A DNA stretch of 64,000 nucleotides from Tetradesmus obliquus (taxonomy: Eukaryota; Chlorophyta; Chlorophyceae; Sphaeropleales; Scenedesmaceae): the NCBI GenBank assembly GCA_030272155.1, contig CP126198.1, positions 5,678,501 through 5,742,500 on the forward strand, in the 5' to 3' direction. The notes under the pieces were generated by a model, which saw only the letters and a list, made by a program, of their open reading frames with translations, did not search any database and was not told the DNA's origin. The position numbers were made by a program, and so were the translations under genes. The first letter of the stretch is position 1, and the number at the start of each line of letters is the position of its first letter. Below are positions 12,548 to 24,500 of the stretch, piece after piece.

Positions 12548-12889
12548 CCAGACGTACGAGGCGCTGGTGCGTGGCAAGAAGCGTGCGGAGGAGCGTGCCG
12601 CGCGTGCCGCTGAGAAGGCCGCCAAGGAGGAGAGCAAGCGGCAGGAGGAGCTGCGCAGCTACAAGGGGCTGATGCGGGTGGGTGGTGCGGCTGCGGTGGG
12701 CTGTGGTGCGTTGTGGCGTGCTGCTCATGTGCTTTGCGTGTTTTGCTGCGTGCTGCAAGCGTTTGCCTGAGTTGATGTTGTGCAATGTTTTTTGGAGTTT
12801 TTGAAGTGGCCACTCCGCATCTGGCGTTTATGGTTGATTGCAAAGGACGCAGTATGGTGAAGCTGCTTGTCTGTGCTGCAACAGTCGCG

Positions 12890-12946
<57 letters not shown>

Positions 12947-13030
12947 ATCCAGAGCGAGAACATGACGTCCAATGCGGAGATCCGGGAGAAGTACCAATCA
13001 GTGGAGGACTTTGAGGACGACTTCATGTGA
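9687..13030 (+). CDS. CCDC25: CCDC25 homologue (NFACT-R/DUF814 domain, coiled-coil protein)
   Basis: Seven exons: join(9687..9754, 10303..10356, 10793..10920, 11437..11516, 11991..12113, 12552..12677, 12953..13030), 218 aa, all junctions GT-AG and in phase. The N-terminus (MVFHFYPRG), [48 protein letters not shown] and [18 protein letters not shown] follow human CCDC25 (208 aa) almost residue for residue as I recall it. The domain is the NFACT-R (DUF814) fold, also found in the ribosome quality control factor NEMF/Rqc2. The C-terminal third is a charged Arg/Glu/Lys/Ala-rich helix (exon 6), probably a coiled coil, ending DFEDDFM. The start context GCAGCCATGG is strong. Human CCDC25 has been described as a membrane DNA sensor; a role in the alga is unknown. 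Introns 1, 3, 4 and 5 contain extra copies of adjoining exon edges. Confidence 0.96.
9734..9880 (+). repeat. Duplicated donor edge of CCDC25 exon 1
   Basis: The end of exon 1 plus its donor (CTACCTCATCTACATGGG then CAGGTGCGTG) recurs 111 bases downstream at 9845 as the same 18 bases followed by CCGGTGCGTG. The second copy lies in intron 1 and keeps a GTGCGT donor. Confidence 0.85.
11101..11480 (+). repeat. Four copies of the CCDC25 exon 4 acceptor edge
   Basis: GCTGCAA(G/A)(T/G)TCCAA-type segments with surrounding sequence start at 11107, 11232, 11339 and 11437. Only the last continues into the coding stretch [10 protein letters not shown] and is taken as exon 4. The first also has CCGCAG in front and codes the same peptide (SNDVTIVY) before diverging. 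The middle two have lost the acceptor AG. Confidence 0.85.
11890..12030 (+). repeat. Duplicated acceptor edge of CCDC25 exon 5
   Basis: CAG|GTGGGCTTTCACGATGAG at 11897 and CAG|GTGGGCTTTTACGACGAG at 11991 are 94 bases apart. The first breaks off after RRYP; the second continues through the full exon. Both have an acceptor AG. Confidence 0.88.
12439..12605 (+). repeat. Duplicated acceptor edge of CCDC25 exon 6 with poly-C and CTG tracts
   Basis: ACGTACGAGGCGC(A/T)GGTGCG plus the following 30 or so bases occurs at 12461 and 12552 (91 bases apart). The first copy is preceded by about 21 consecutive C (12439-12459) instead of an AG, so it cannot be an acceptor as it stands. The second follows a (CTG)n tract and GCCAG. 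Confidence 0.9.
12892..12945 (+). repeat. (CTG)18 microsatellite before the last CCDC25 acceptor
   Basis: Eighteen uninterrupted CTG units end just before CATCCAG, the acceptor of the last exon, and take the place of a pyrimidine tract. Confidence 0.97.
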
Positions 13031-13130
13031 AGTTCACGGTTACTAAGGACATGACTTCTGTGAAACTTATGATCGCAATGCGGAGGACATTATGTGAAGT
13101 TCATGGTCACTATGAGGACCACTTTTTTGA
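13006..13130 (+). repeat. Duplicated stop-codon region of CCDC25
   Basis: The segment around the stop (GAGGACGACTTCATGTGAAG then TTCACGGTTACTAAGGAC) is echoed about 72 bases downstream as GAGGACATTATGTGAAG and TTCATGGTCACTATGAGGAC, in the probable 3' UTR. It resembles the exon-edge copies but lies beyond the CDS. Confidence 0.65.
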
Positions 13131-15107
13131 CGTAGCAGCAGCAGATCTGGCCAGCCATTGTCGAAGGTCGAATTGATACAGCTCCTTGTTTCTGAAGAAC
13201 GGACTTTAGTGCATCACTCAGCACCTTCCAGCAATGCTGGATCATCCTGATGATCAGGAGACCCCCGCCAAAGTCTCCTGATGCTCCGAGTTGGCTGTGC
13301 ATGCAGGCGCCATGGTATGGGCAGAAGGCTCTCCGCAAGAGCAGCAGTTGTAGCAGTGCTGGCTGGGCATTATGGCACAGTCTTGTCAGAGGTGTGAATA
13401 TCCCCAGGGACAGGGTGCTGCCGCACTCTGCGGATCTGCCTTGAGGCTGATCAGCTGCGATGGCTGCCAACAGCAGCTGCTTGTGCTTTGTTTTGTGGCC
13501 GGCGGTTCAAGCATGGTGGGCCAGGCATTGCTGCTGCCACACCAGTCCAACTACAGCCATCAGCATGTGGCCTGCAGATGGCTGCAAGGATGGTGCTGTG
13601 CATGCTGGGTGCACACACTAGACTGTCCATCTTTACACAGTAATGAGCGTGGTGTGCAGCAGCGCATCATTATCATGGCCGCTGTTCTGTTGTGCTGACA
13701 TTTGCAGTATCATGCACTATGCGGTGCTTCAATGGATACACACCTGGAGAGCGGTCATCTTTCGCACAAATCAAGCTTGCGTGTGATCAATGTCCGTGCA
13801 GCTCAAGCAACCCTTTGTGGCGCTGCTGTGGTTGTGAGCTGCGAGTTGGTACGCCTCTGATCACCCAGTAACCGTACCTTACAGCCATTTATGTATCATT
13901 CAGTTATCTCTGATGTTCTCTCTTTTTTAAACCAGGCCCTAGTGAGGTCACGGTGAGGAGGCTGTCCAGTGCATCCATTGGACGCCGTCCGTTGAACGGT
14001 TCAACATGCGAATTGCGCAGCCAAACGTCGCTGAATGGCCGTGTGATGAGGAAGCGCTGATCACTAGCAAGTTTTGAAATAATTGATCAGCAAATTGTGA
14101 CGTAATTCTTGCCAACTCACATCGCCTGGAGCTTGTGCACACCAATTATCAACATGAAGTTCCTCTGCGTCGGCTGAAACACCAAATGAATACCTGGTGA
14201 TTTAAGTATGAGAAATTGTTGTATGAATACGAGTTTGCAACTTCTGCACCACGCTAAATTGCTGCATGTTGCAGCGATCACGGGTTACCACCACTTCCAT
14301 ACAAGCTCGTCCTGCAACAAATTCTCCAAAGCCTTATCGTTGAACAATTACTGTGAACGAAAGGTTGTCGAGCATGCAGCTGGTTACTTAGCAGGACTCA
14401 GTGTCACTTGTGGAAGCACCGGGGAACACGACTAGCGGACGTCTTGTGATGAACGCTGACAAATGTTCAAAGCACGTTGGCACCTGTAAGGACTGGTACT
14501 CTCACGCAGCAACAGAGCTGGGCAGAGTCGCAGTCACATACTCTATTGTAGTGGTATCTGCCGGGCTCTGTTCTGACCAGTCCTTGTTTTCATACTGGCT
14601 TTCAACTATCTAGCTGTTTGATAGTCACGATTGGGTGGCTGTTGTCAAGCCAGCAATAGCTGAAGGACGTGCACGGACTGGAGAGGAAGAACCATCCACG
14701 ACTGTGGACACTGCACCGTCTCCGCAGGACCAACATTTTGATCAAGATATAGAACCTGAAGCTCATTTGACGCAGGTTGGTGCCTGTCAGAGAGGATCGC
14801 AAGTGCTTTCTTATTGCCCTGCGAGTATCGGCTGGTCTCTGCCATTATCAGCTATCACTGCTGGAATTGTACTGTGCGTTTGTCATTAGTACCTTAATGA
14901 CGTCTGAATGGGTGAGCAGCACACGGCGTTGAGCAGTAGCACCTGCTTGGTGGTGGTGCAGTGGCAGCAAGCCAGCAGTGGATACGCAGAAATCTACTGC
15001 ACGCGCAAGCAATACATCGCAGCTGCTGCACCCAGAGCTAACGACTGTGGCCTTGAATGCTTGCAGGAGAGCCAGTGAACACAGTTGCAGCGGCATTGGC
15101 AGCAGGC
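13131..15107. other. Intergenic region without recognisable gene
   Basis: About 2 kb between two plus-strand genes. It is less rich in triplet repeats and looks more AT-rich than its surroundings. Short ORFs on both strands show no familiar motif and no splice-linked extension. It should hold the 3' end of CCDC25 and the promoter of the secreted-protein gene. Confidence 0.45.
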
Positions 15108-15787
15108 ATGAAGCCTCTCCCGCTGCTGCTGCTGTTGCTAGTCCTGAGCCAGTGCGTGCACGGCTCGTTGCTGTTCGAGCAGCAGCAACAATCAGATGAC
15201 TCAAGCACCCTCTCAGCCTCAGAGTTCAGCTTGCGGGCCCTGCAGCAGGTCACCGACTCGCCAGCTGCTGCCAGCGCAGCTGCTGACATGCTCCTGATCG
15301 CTACCGCCAGCAGCAGCAACGTCTTTGCGGCCCAGGCGGGCTCAACTTGCCGCATCACGACGCAAAACCGCGCAGCACTCACCGTGCTGTGCCACTCCAG
15401 CTGCCACACGTGCAGCCGCGGCCCAGCCGGCACCCCCCGAGCGCAGCGGCAGTGCAGGTGCTGCAAGCCTGGCTTCTTCCTGGCTGCTGGCAGCACTGCA
15501 GCGGCATGCACGCCGTGCCCTGCGGGGCAGGTGGGACCTCTGTTTGGGCAGACGGCTTGCAGGAAATGCCCCAGGAATCTGCTGTCACTCAAGGCTGGTT
15601 CCAGGGTGTGTGACGGTGAGTGGCAGGCGCGCAGGCTGGGAGGCAGGCAGGCTGACTGGCAGGGGTGGGGGGGGGGGGGGGGGGGGGGGGTGAGTGGACA
15701 GGCAGGCAGGCAGGCAGGCAGGCAACGCAGAAGGGGGGCAGGGCGGCCTGCCAAGCTACCTGACTGCTGCTGACACCGTGCATCGCT

Positions 15788-15830
<43 letters not shown>

Positions 15831-16423
15831 AGGCCGCTCATACTGTCAGTCAGCCAGCCAGCCAGCAGGTCAGCCAGTCAGACAGCCAGCAGGATGGACA
15901 GCTGGCCAGAATCAGTCAAACAAGTAGCAGCTGCTGCCTCCAAGGCCTCTTGTGTTCTAGCGCCAGTCTAGGCATCAGCAGCGACCATGCAGGCGCCATC
16001 ACGGCATGCTTGGGCAGACAAAACCAGCAGTCCACACAAGTTCTCGTGTCGGCAGCAGCAGCAGCAGCAGCAGCAGTGGCAGCAGCAAGCTAGCGCTGTG
16101 CAGTTCTGCATGTGTCTGTGGATGTGCCCTGCCCTGCGCCTCACGCTGCTGGCTTTGCGCAGCACAGCTGAGCATCGCTGGGCTACAGCGTCCACTCAGC
16201 AATTTGGCGCCAACCTCCTGAAGTATACATGCAAATTTGGCATGGCGCGCACGGCCTGTCTGACGCTTTCCAATGTTGCAACCTGCTGCTGCTGCTGCTG
16301 CTGACAGGCTGCTGCTGCTGCCAGGCTGCCCTGCTGGCCACGGCTACGTCACCGTGCCAGTCAAGCTGGCCAATGGCACCACCGCTGACCTGGCAGCCTG
16401 GCGCCTGACTTGCCTAAACCTGC

Positions 16424-16458
<35 letters not shown>

Positions 16459-16577
16459 TGTGTGTGTGTGTGTGTGTGCGCAGGCTGCCCTGCTGGCCAC
16501 GGCTACGTGACTGTGCCAGTCAAGCTGGCCAATGGCACCATTGCTGACCTGGCAGCCTGGCGCCTGACTTGCTAAAA

Positions 16578-16613
<36 letters not shown>

Positions 16614-16706
16614 CTGCCCTGCTGGCCACGGTTACGTGACCGTGCCAGTCAAGCTGGCCAATGGCACCTCCGCTGACCTGGCAGCCTGGCGCCTGACTTA
16701 TTCAAA

Positions 16707-16753
<47 letters not shown>

Positions 16754-16855
16754 GTGCCCAGGCTGCCCTGCTGGCCACGGCTACGTCACCGTGCCAGTCA
16801 AGCTGGCCAACGGCACCACCGCTGACCTGGCAGCCTGGCGCCTGACTCGTACAAA

Positions 16856-16900
<45 letters not shown>

Positions 16901-18743
16901 CTGCTCCGCTGGTCACGGCTATGTGACTGTGCCAGTCAAGCTGGCCAACGGCACCACCGCTGACCTGGCAGCGTGCAGGCGGTGCCTGCCTGGCAGCATC
17001 GCCCCTGGAGGGCCCCTGGCCAGCACCTTCTGCCAGGCCTGCGGGCAAGGCAGGACCACACTGCCGCTGCCAACGCCCAGGACGGAATGCGCAGGTGCGG
17101 CGGCAGCAGCAGCAGCAGCAGCAGCAGCGGCGGCGGCGGCGCTGATGAGCTGCATGCCACGCTGCTGACCATGTTCAAAATATGGCCTGGCCTGCCTCTC
17201 TTGTTGCCACTCCTTTGGGAGGGGGGAGGGGGCATTGATGCTATGGCTTGATGGGGAACATGATGATGAAAACGTGGCCTGGCCTGCCTGCCTGCCTTGT
17301 TTCTCTTTGCCACGCGCGCAGCCTGCCGCCGCGGGTCTGGCGGCACGCCATGCAGCGTGTTGGAGCGTGCTGTTACTGCTGTGTGTGACAGCCTGTTGTC
17401 ACTTGCACATGTGCAAGTCTGACACATGGCCTGCTTGCCTGCCTGCCTGCCCTGCTTCGCTTTGCCACTCACACAAACAGCCTGCCGCCCCGGGTTCGGC
17501 GGCAAGTCCTGCTCCCCCTGCAAGGCAGGCACTTACTCCCGTGGAGGGCCTGCAGATGATGTGACAGGGGCCTGCATTGCTTGCCCCCCTGGCACCACCA
17601 GCTCAGATGGAGCAGCTGGCTTCGTGCTGTGCCGGCCGAGTGAGTACTTGACTGCTGCTGTTGTGTTGCTGGGTCTGTGCGGCGTGCTTTGAGTAGAGCT
17701 TGCAAGACAGCAGCTGGCTGGATATTGTGCCGGCCGAGTGAGTACCTGGCTGCTGCTTTTTGTTTTTGCCGGGTCTGTGCGGCGTGTTGTGAGTAGAGAT
17801 ATTAAGTCAGCACTGCTGCTGGTAGGAATTAGCCTTGTTCCTGAGGCACGAAGGCAGGTGGCTTGTGTTGCGTCAGAAAGGCTGGCAGGAAGGAGATGGT
17901 CTCAGCCTGTGGCATCTGTGTACATCTGTAACACCTGGCGTGTTGGACAGCATGCATTGCATGGAGAACCTGACACCTGCAGCTACTTACAACCCTGCGC
18001 TGCTGCCTGCTTTGCTGCTCCGAGCAGTCAACGGCTCCTCCCCCAGCCCCACCCCAAGCCCATCCCCCCAGCCCCCTTCAAACCCCAGCCCCTCACCGCA
18101 GCCCCCTGCCAGCCCAGGCCCCAGCCCAAGCCCAAGCCCCAGCCCACAGCCCTCCCCTGCAGTTAACACCTCCTCACCCTCCCCCGGGCCGGCAGGAAAT
18201 AACACAGATAACACCTCACCCTCACCCAGCCCCTCGCCCGCACCACTCAACGTTCTGCCAAACGGGACTCGTTTCGTGGCGAATATCAGTGTGGCGACAA
18301 ATGGCCTGGGGAACAACGACCTGGCTGCTGCGCTGACAGATGTTGTGAGGAACGCGGTGCTGAATGCCACGGCAGCAGCGGAAGACAAGGCAGCGGTGTG
18401 GGTCAACACCACAATTGCCGCCAACGTGAGTTGCACTGCCAGCCGCTCTGAGTGTGGCTAGTGATACTCAACGCTGCAAGTGACCGCTGCATCGAAACCT
18501 GGACATGCATCAGAATGGATGAATGCTGCTCAAGCACCTCACCCTGTGCTGCTGCTGCTGCTGCTGCTGCTGCCTCATCCTCGCACATGCAGCCTGAAAC
18601 ACCCCACCATGTACTCCTGCTGCTGCTGCTGCTGCTGCTGCTGTTGTCCCTCACTGCAGACCGTCCCACTGCGACGGCTGCAGCAGTTTGGCGGCGCCAC
18701 CTACCTTATCCTCGCACATGCAGCCTGAAACACCTCACCACCG

Positions 18744-18775
<32 letters not shown>

Positions 18776-21483
18776 TCCCTCGCTGCAGACCGTCCCACTG
18801 CGGCGGCTGCAGCAGTTTGGCGGCGCCACCTACATCATCCTGCCACATGCAGCGTGAAACACCTCACCATGTGCTGCTGCTGCTGCTGCTGTTGTCCCTC
18901 ACTGCAGACCGTACCGCTCCGGCGGCTGCAGCAGTTTGGCGGCGCCACCTACATCATCATGGCCAGCACCACACGGGACTGGCAGGCCCTGCAGGCCGCT
19001 ACATCATCAGCCAGCCTACCGCCGCTGCTCACCACACAGCTCACACGCTTCCAGCGCAGCCTGGTCAACTACGGTGAGCGTTGCTTTTTGCAGCTGCAGC
19101 CGCTGCAGCCGCTGCTGAACGATTTGAATGCGGTAGCATGGCAGCTTTGGTGCAGCTTAAGCCGGCAGATGTCTTGTGCATGTGTTCCCCCAAGTTGCAG
19201 CCGCTGCACCTGCTGCTGAGCAAGAAAGTTGTGGCTGCTTGAGAGCCAAGAAGCAGCATCACCGCCGCAGTGTAGCCTGAGCCGGTAGATGGTTTACAAG
19301 GAACGCAGCACTGCTACTGCTGCCGTTGCAGGTGCCGGTGCTTTTGCTTCTGCAAGCGCAGTAAACCATACACACCTCCAGCAGCAGTGTGCACGCGTGC
19401 CCAGCCAAACGGTGCTTATGTCACCGCTGCATCGCCTGTCTAGCCAACCTGTGCCGCCCTGAACACCAGCCACCGCTGGCTGACCATGCTGCTGCTGCTG
19501 CTCTGCTGTACATACCGCTGCCCTTTCCCTTTTATGCACTCGCAGCGATCACCTTCACCAACGTCACCGCCGGCACCTTCCTCAACTTCTTTCCCCCACC
19601 CCCATCCCCGACCCCCTTTGTGCCACCTCCGATCTGGCAGCCGCCCACCACATTCACCTGCGCCCAGCTTGGCCACAAGTGCAGCGCTGGCACTCTCAAG
19701 CCTGGTGCTACTGTCTCTGGCACGCAATCGACTGATGCCATTTGCTGCGTGAGTGCCGATGCTGTGTGTTGCAACGTGCTCAGTGTGTGCAGCCGGCTGC
19801 AGCAAGCGTGGAGAAGGCTGCAACCCTGCGTCTGTCTAGCAAGCATAGTTTTGCTAGGCGTGTGTGTCTAGCGTACTTCATATGCCTTGCTGCTCCCGGC
19901 ATCCTTGCGCACACCCTTGTTGCCTGCTGTGTTCAGCGGTGCAGCACCCCTTACCTCCCTTGACCGGCAACTCACCTGTGAAACCTCTCTTGTGCTGCTG
20001 TGTTGCCTGCTGCAGAACACGTGTGCCTCGTTCTCATGCCCTGCGGGTCTCACCAGGAGCCCAGTGCTGCTGCTGCCTGGCGTGGCTCCTTCCTTCCGCA
20101 CCTGCTGCGTGAGTGACAGATTGGAGACAACACTTGTTCAGACGCAACACGTTTGCTGACGGAACCGATAAGAAGCTGCAGCTGCTGACCTGTGCAGCAG
20201 CCTCCAGCAGAGGCAGCTCCTGCACTTGCACGCACGGCTAGCTCTCATCAGCACGTCACTTTGACTCAGGCACATTAACACGCTCACTGAACCTTGTGTA
20301 GAGGACCTGGCGCAGCCCAACCAGCACCACATGTCACTCGCGCAAGTGCTGCTGGGCAGCTGAAGCTGCTGCGCTGTGCAGCAGCTGCAAGCAGGTGCAG
20401 CTTCCATACGATTGCTTGCCAGCTCATTGGCAATAATGTTACGTGTGCCTTGACAGGCTGTCAGAACCTGGTGCCGCACAAGTCACTGCTGGCCACTGCC
20501 CCTGCAAAATGCCTGCGGACAGTTTGCCTGCGCCCCCAACAAACCTAGTAACTGTGTGTACAGACAGTCTCTCGTACCCTGTGCTGCTCCTGCTGGCGCT
20601 GTGTTCTTCCGCTGGATGCCTGCGGGCAATTCTCCTGTGCCCAGCAACGTTTAATCCTGTGTGTATAGCAAGGTACAGTCCCTCTTACACTCTGTGCTGC
20701 TCCTGCTGGCCCTTTGTTTGTTTCCGCAGGATGCCTGCGGGCAATTTACCTGCGCCACCAACAATATTTGAACCTGTGTGTACAGACAGACAGTCCCTCA
20801 TAACCTGTGCTGCTCCTGCTGGCCCTGTGTTTTTTTCCGCAGGACGCCTGCGGGCAATTCTCCTGCGCCCCCAACGCCAAGCGCAGCCCCGCGCCGCAGA
20901 TCAACCAGGCAGAGGCCTCGGCAGAGCTCTGCTGCGTGCTGCCGCCTGTAGAGAGGCCCCAGGTGGAGCTGGCAGTCACAGCCTCCTCCTGCAACGCTGC
21001 CAATAACCAGCTGCTTGCGCAGGAGACGAGGAATCAGCTGGTGCAGGGCTTGTCCGCGGCTGATGCGGCGCTGATCGTCGTGGAGGTCCAGTCCTGCGGC
21101 GCGACGGTGAGATACGCCTATCCGTAACCACTAACAGCTGTCATGATCATTATTGAGAAAGTATCAAGTGGGGTGCATTCGGCGTTGGGCTGTGCCGTTG
21201 TTGCAGCAGGCCTGCTGAAACGGCGGTGGGTGCTGCCTGGCCTGCTTGCTGTGATGCGCTGCGTGAAGCATGCAGTTGCTTGTGTGGCATCTGCATGAGC
21301 AGGTAGGATAGCGATTTTATTCGATACTGGCGTGACGGCTTATGGCATGCTCATACATCCGAGGGCGGTTCAATGTAACTGCGAACAGCACGCAGCCTTG
21401 CATGCCACTGCGGCAGATGCTGCGGAGCAAGCAGCTGCTCAAGAAGCAAGCAGCCGCCACGATGGGCATCAGGCTAACATGTG

Positions 21484-21543
<60 letters not shown>

Positions 21544-24500
21544 AGAATCGTCGCCACCTGCTGCAAGGAGTGACCATCAAGATGGTCATCACTATCAGGC
21601 AAAGTGTGACGTCCGAAGCAGCCATCCAGGCAGCTACAAAGGTCCTCATTGAGGCAATTGGCGGCCCAACAGTAGAATCCCTGCCGCCAAATGCAACTTT
21701 CGCCGACTTGCTGGCTACACTGAACAACCTCGTCAGCAACAGCAGCAGTGCAGACAGCACTGTCGTGCAGGAGCTGCTTGCCTCTGTGAATGACGCGATT
21801 GTCAGCGCCAACTTGACGAGTGTCTTTGACAACGCAACCGCTACGGCTATAACAGGTGGGCACTGCCTGCATATGCATATGAGACGTTTCTGGATGCAAC
21901 ATATGAGACAAGAGTGTGCACTGCGCCTATGGTGTTTATGCTCTACTTTCTACTCTCAGGCCATGCATTGACCATGCTGTGGCTCACACCGTCCAACATT
22001 GTGCCGGGCTCATCTTCAACTGCCCTCTCTTACAAGATGCATACGCCATGCATCAAGCAGCTGCTAATACAGCAGCAGCATGTTTTGATTGCACCTCAAT
22101 CTTGGCAGCAGGAAGAGCCGCGCCTGCAGAGTCCTTGGGCTGCACGTATACATGCCACAGTCCACAGCTGATCACCATGCTGCGTGGAGAATATACACAC
22201 AGCCGTCAGCTTGCCGATGCATCAAATCGGCACGTGCAATCTGTAGCACCCCTCTGCCACAGTCTTTCGCAGCCACAATGAGCGGCTCAGTCATCACCTT
22301 GGCGAGACGGATCGCCTGCGGCTGTTGCTGTCTGCAGTCACGACTGAACCCGTGAGCTGCCGTGGGCAGCCAACTGCCACAGGGGCCACATTCAGCGGCT
22401 GCAGTGGCGAGATCGACACAAACTGCACAGTGGGGTGTGACAATGGCTTTGGCAGGGTCAGCTCAACATGCCAGGCCAATGGAACCTGGTCTGCAGTGGC
22501 TGGCAGCTGCAACACAACGCCACCAAGTGAGAGGTGGCACAGAGCAGCACGCACGCATGTTCACTGCACCATTTGTGGCCTGTATGGTGTAGGAATATGC
22601 TCAGGGCTGGTTTCAGCACATTGGTCAGCCCTTGCTGCTGTTGCACAGTTCACTTTAAAAAGCAAATTTGCAGCTGCATACAAAGCAGCAATGCTTCAGC
22701 TTGGCAAACATGTGCTGGCACTGCATCTCCTCCGTGTTGGTTGCAGCCAGCTGGCACAAACCCTAAGTGCCACACACCACCTGCAGTTCTCAGTCAGCTA
22801 GGATGCTACTGCTTTAAAGTGGGGTCAACTCAGCTGACTGACGTTACCTGCATTGTACGTTTGTACGTTGTCTTGATTTGCAGCCACACAGCGCCCCTGC
22901 TCTGGTCGCCCCAGCTCATCTTCCTCCGCAGTCAGCTTCCCTGACTGTACCAACCTCACTACCTGCACAGCCACCTGCACTGGGAACACATACGCAAACC
23001 CAGCTCCGGCTGCATCCTGCGACTTGTCGACTGGCAACTGGCTGACACCGACTGGGCAATGCTCGCCAAGTGAGTCTAATATATGGGAGGTGCCATGCAA
23101 TTGCTGTACACAATCAAGTGCATGCATCTGCCGATCCCGTGTCATTTGGCTGCTTTGAGCGAGCTGCGCGCATGCAGCTGTTCAGCGTTGCGTGAGAGCC
23201 ACCTGGTCACATTCAGATTGCAGTCAGGTTTCTGTGAGCTGCGTGCATGCAGCTGTTCAGCGTTGCGTGGGAGCCACCTGGTCGCACTCAGATTGCAGCC
23301 AAACCCACAGGCACAGCAGCCGGTGCAACTGGTGTAGCTCACACCCGCCTGCTGTGTGCGTTGCTGCTGCGCAGTCGAATGCACGAGCGTGCCCACCCTG
23401 GCTATCAGCAATGCCAACTGGGCTGCTGTCTGCACCAACATCAGCGTTGGAGCCACGTGCGCAGCACTGTGCTCCGGCGAAGGCACCGCACCCTTAGCAA
23501 CATGCACCCGCACGCCGCCAAGCAGTAACACTGCCGACTGGACGCTGAGTCAGCCAGGCAGCTGCACATCCACCTACAGGCAAGGAGCGACGTGCGCAAA
23601 CACCAACCCTGGTGGTAGCGTATCGTCTTTCGTTTGCAGCCGCAGCAGCGGATTGACACTGAAGACCTCTCCCGCACCAGCCAGCATTAACATCACTGGC
23701 ATGACAGATACGCAAGCCAGCGTGGCCTGCTGCGACGCGGTGTATGCAAGCACGGTCACTTGTGGGGCTGCAGTGAGCTGCCCTCAAGGCTGGTCAGTCA
23801 AGCCTGGCTCGACTTCTACACTGGTGAATGGGCTGGTGGTGAATGGCACGGATGCAGTGAACCGCTGCTGCGATCAGGTAGGAGGGTTTGGCAAGCTTGC
23901 TTGCTGCTGACATGTGCTGATGTGAGGGGGGCGCTTCTTAAAATGAGCACAAGTTTAGGCGGCAGTGGATGAGTGCCTAAGTTGTGCTGAACGCTACTGC
24001 TGCGTACGTCGCTTGCTTCTGCTGTAGTCGGGCTGAGTCATGCATGCATGTGCTGCGCCTGCAGTTGTACGCCGCGAACGCAACATGCGCAGCCGTGGCG
24101 TGTGGGGCTAACTTCGTTGTTGGCAACAGCAGCGTATCCGTCGCCAACTTGACAATCACCCAAGCCAGGGCAGCATGCTGCATGGTGAGCCTCACAGCTG
24201 CCTTGATGGCAGCACTTGTCGATCAGCAGAAAAGGGGCATGCTCCAGTATTGTGGAAGAGTACGTTGCATGCTAGCATGTTTGGCAGCGCACCCCTACAG
24301 ACAGGTGGTGGCCCCTTGACACACAACCGCAAACACTGCTCAATTCACTTTATACCCAGTGAAACTGTGGTCTGGAGCATGCATTGCAACAGCAATTAGC
24401 TGCCACAATCATGTTGCATGAATCTTTCTAAATTGCAATCACCTAACCCTCGATATGCCTCTTCACTGCGCGGCCAAACCACAGGCAGCACCCAGCCCAA

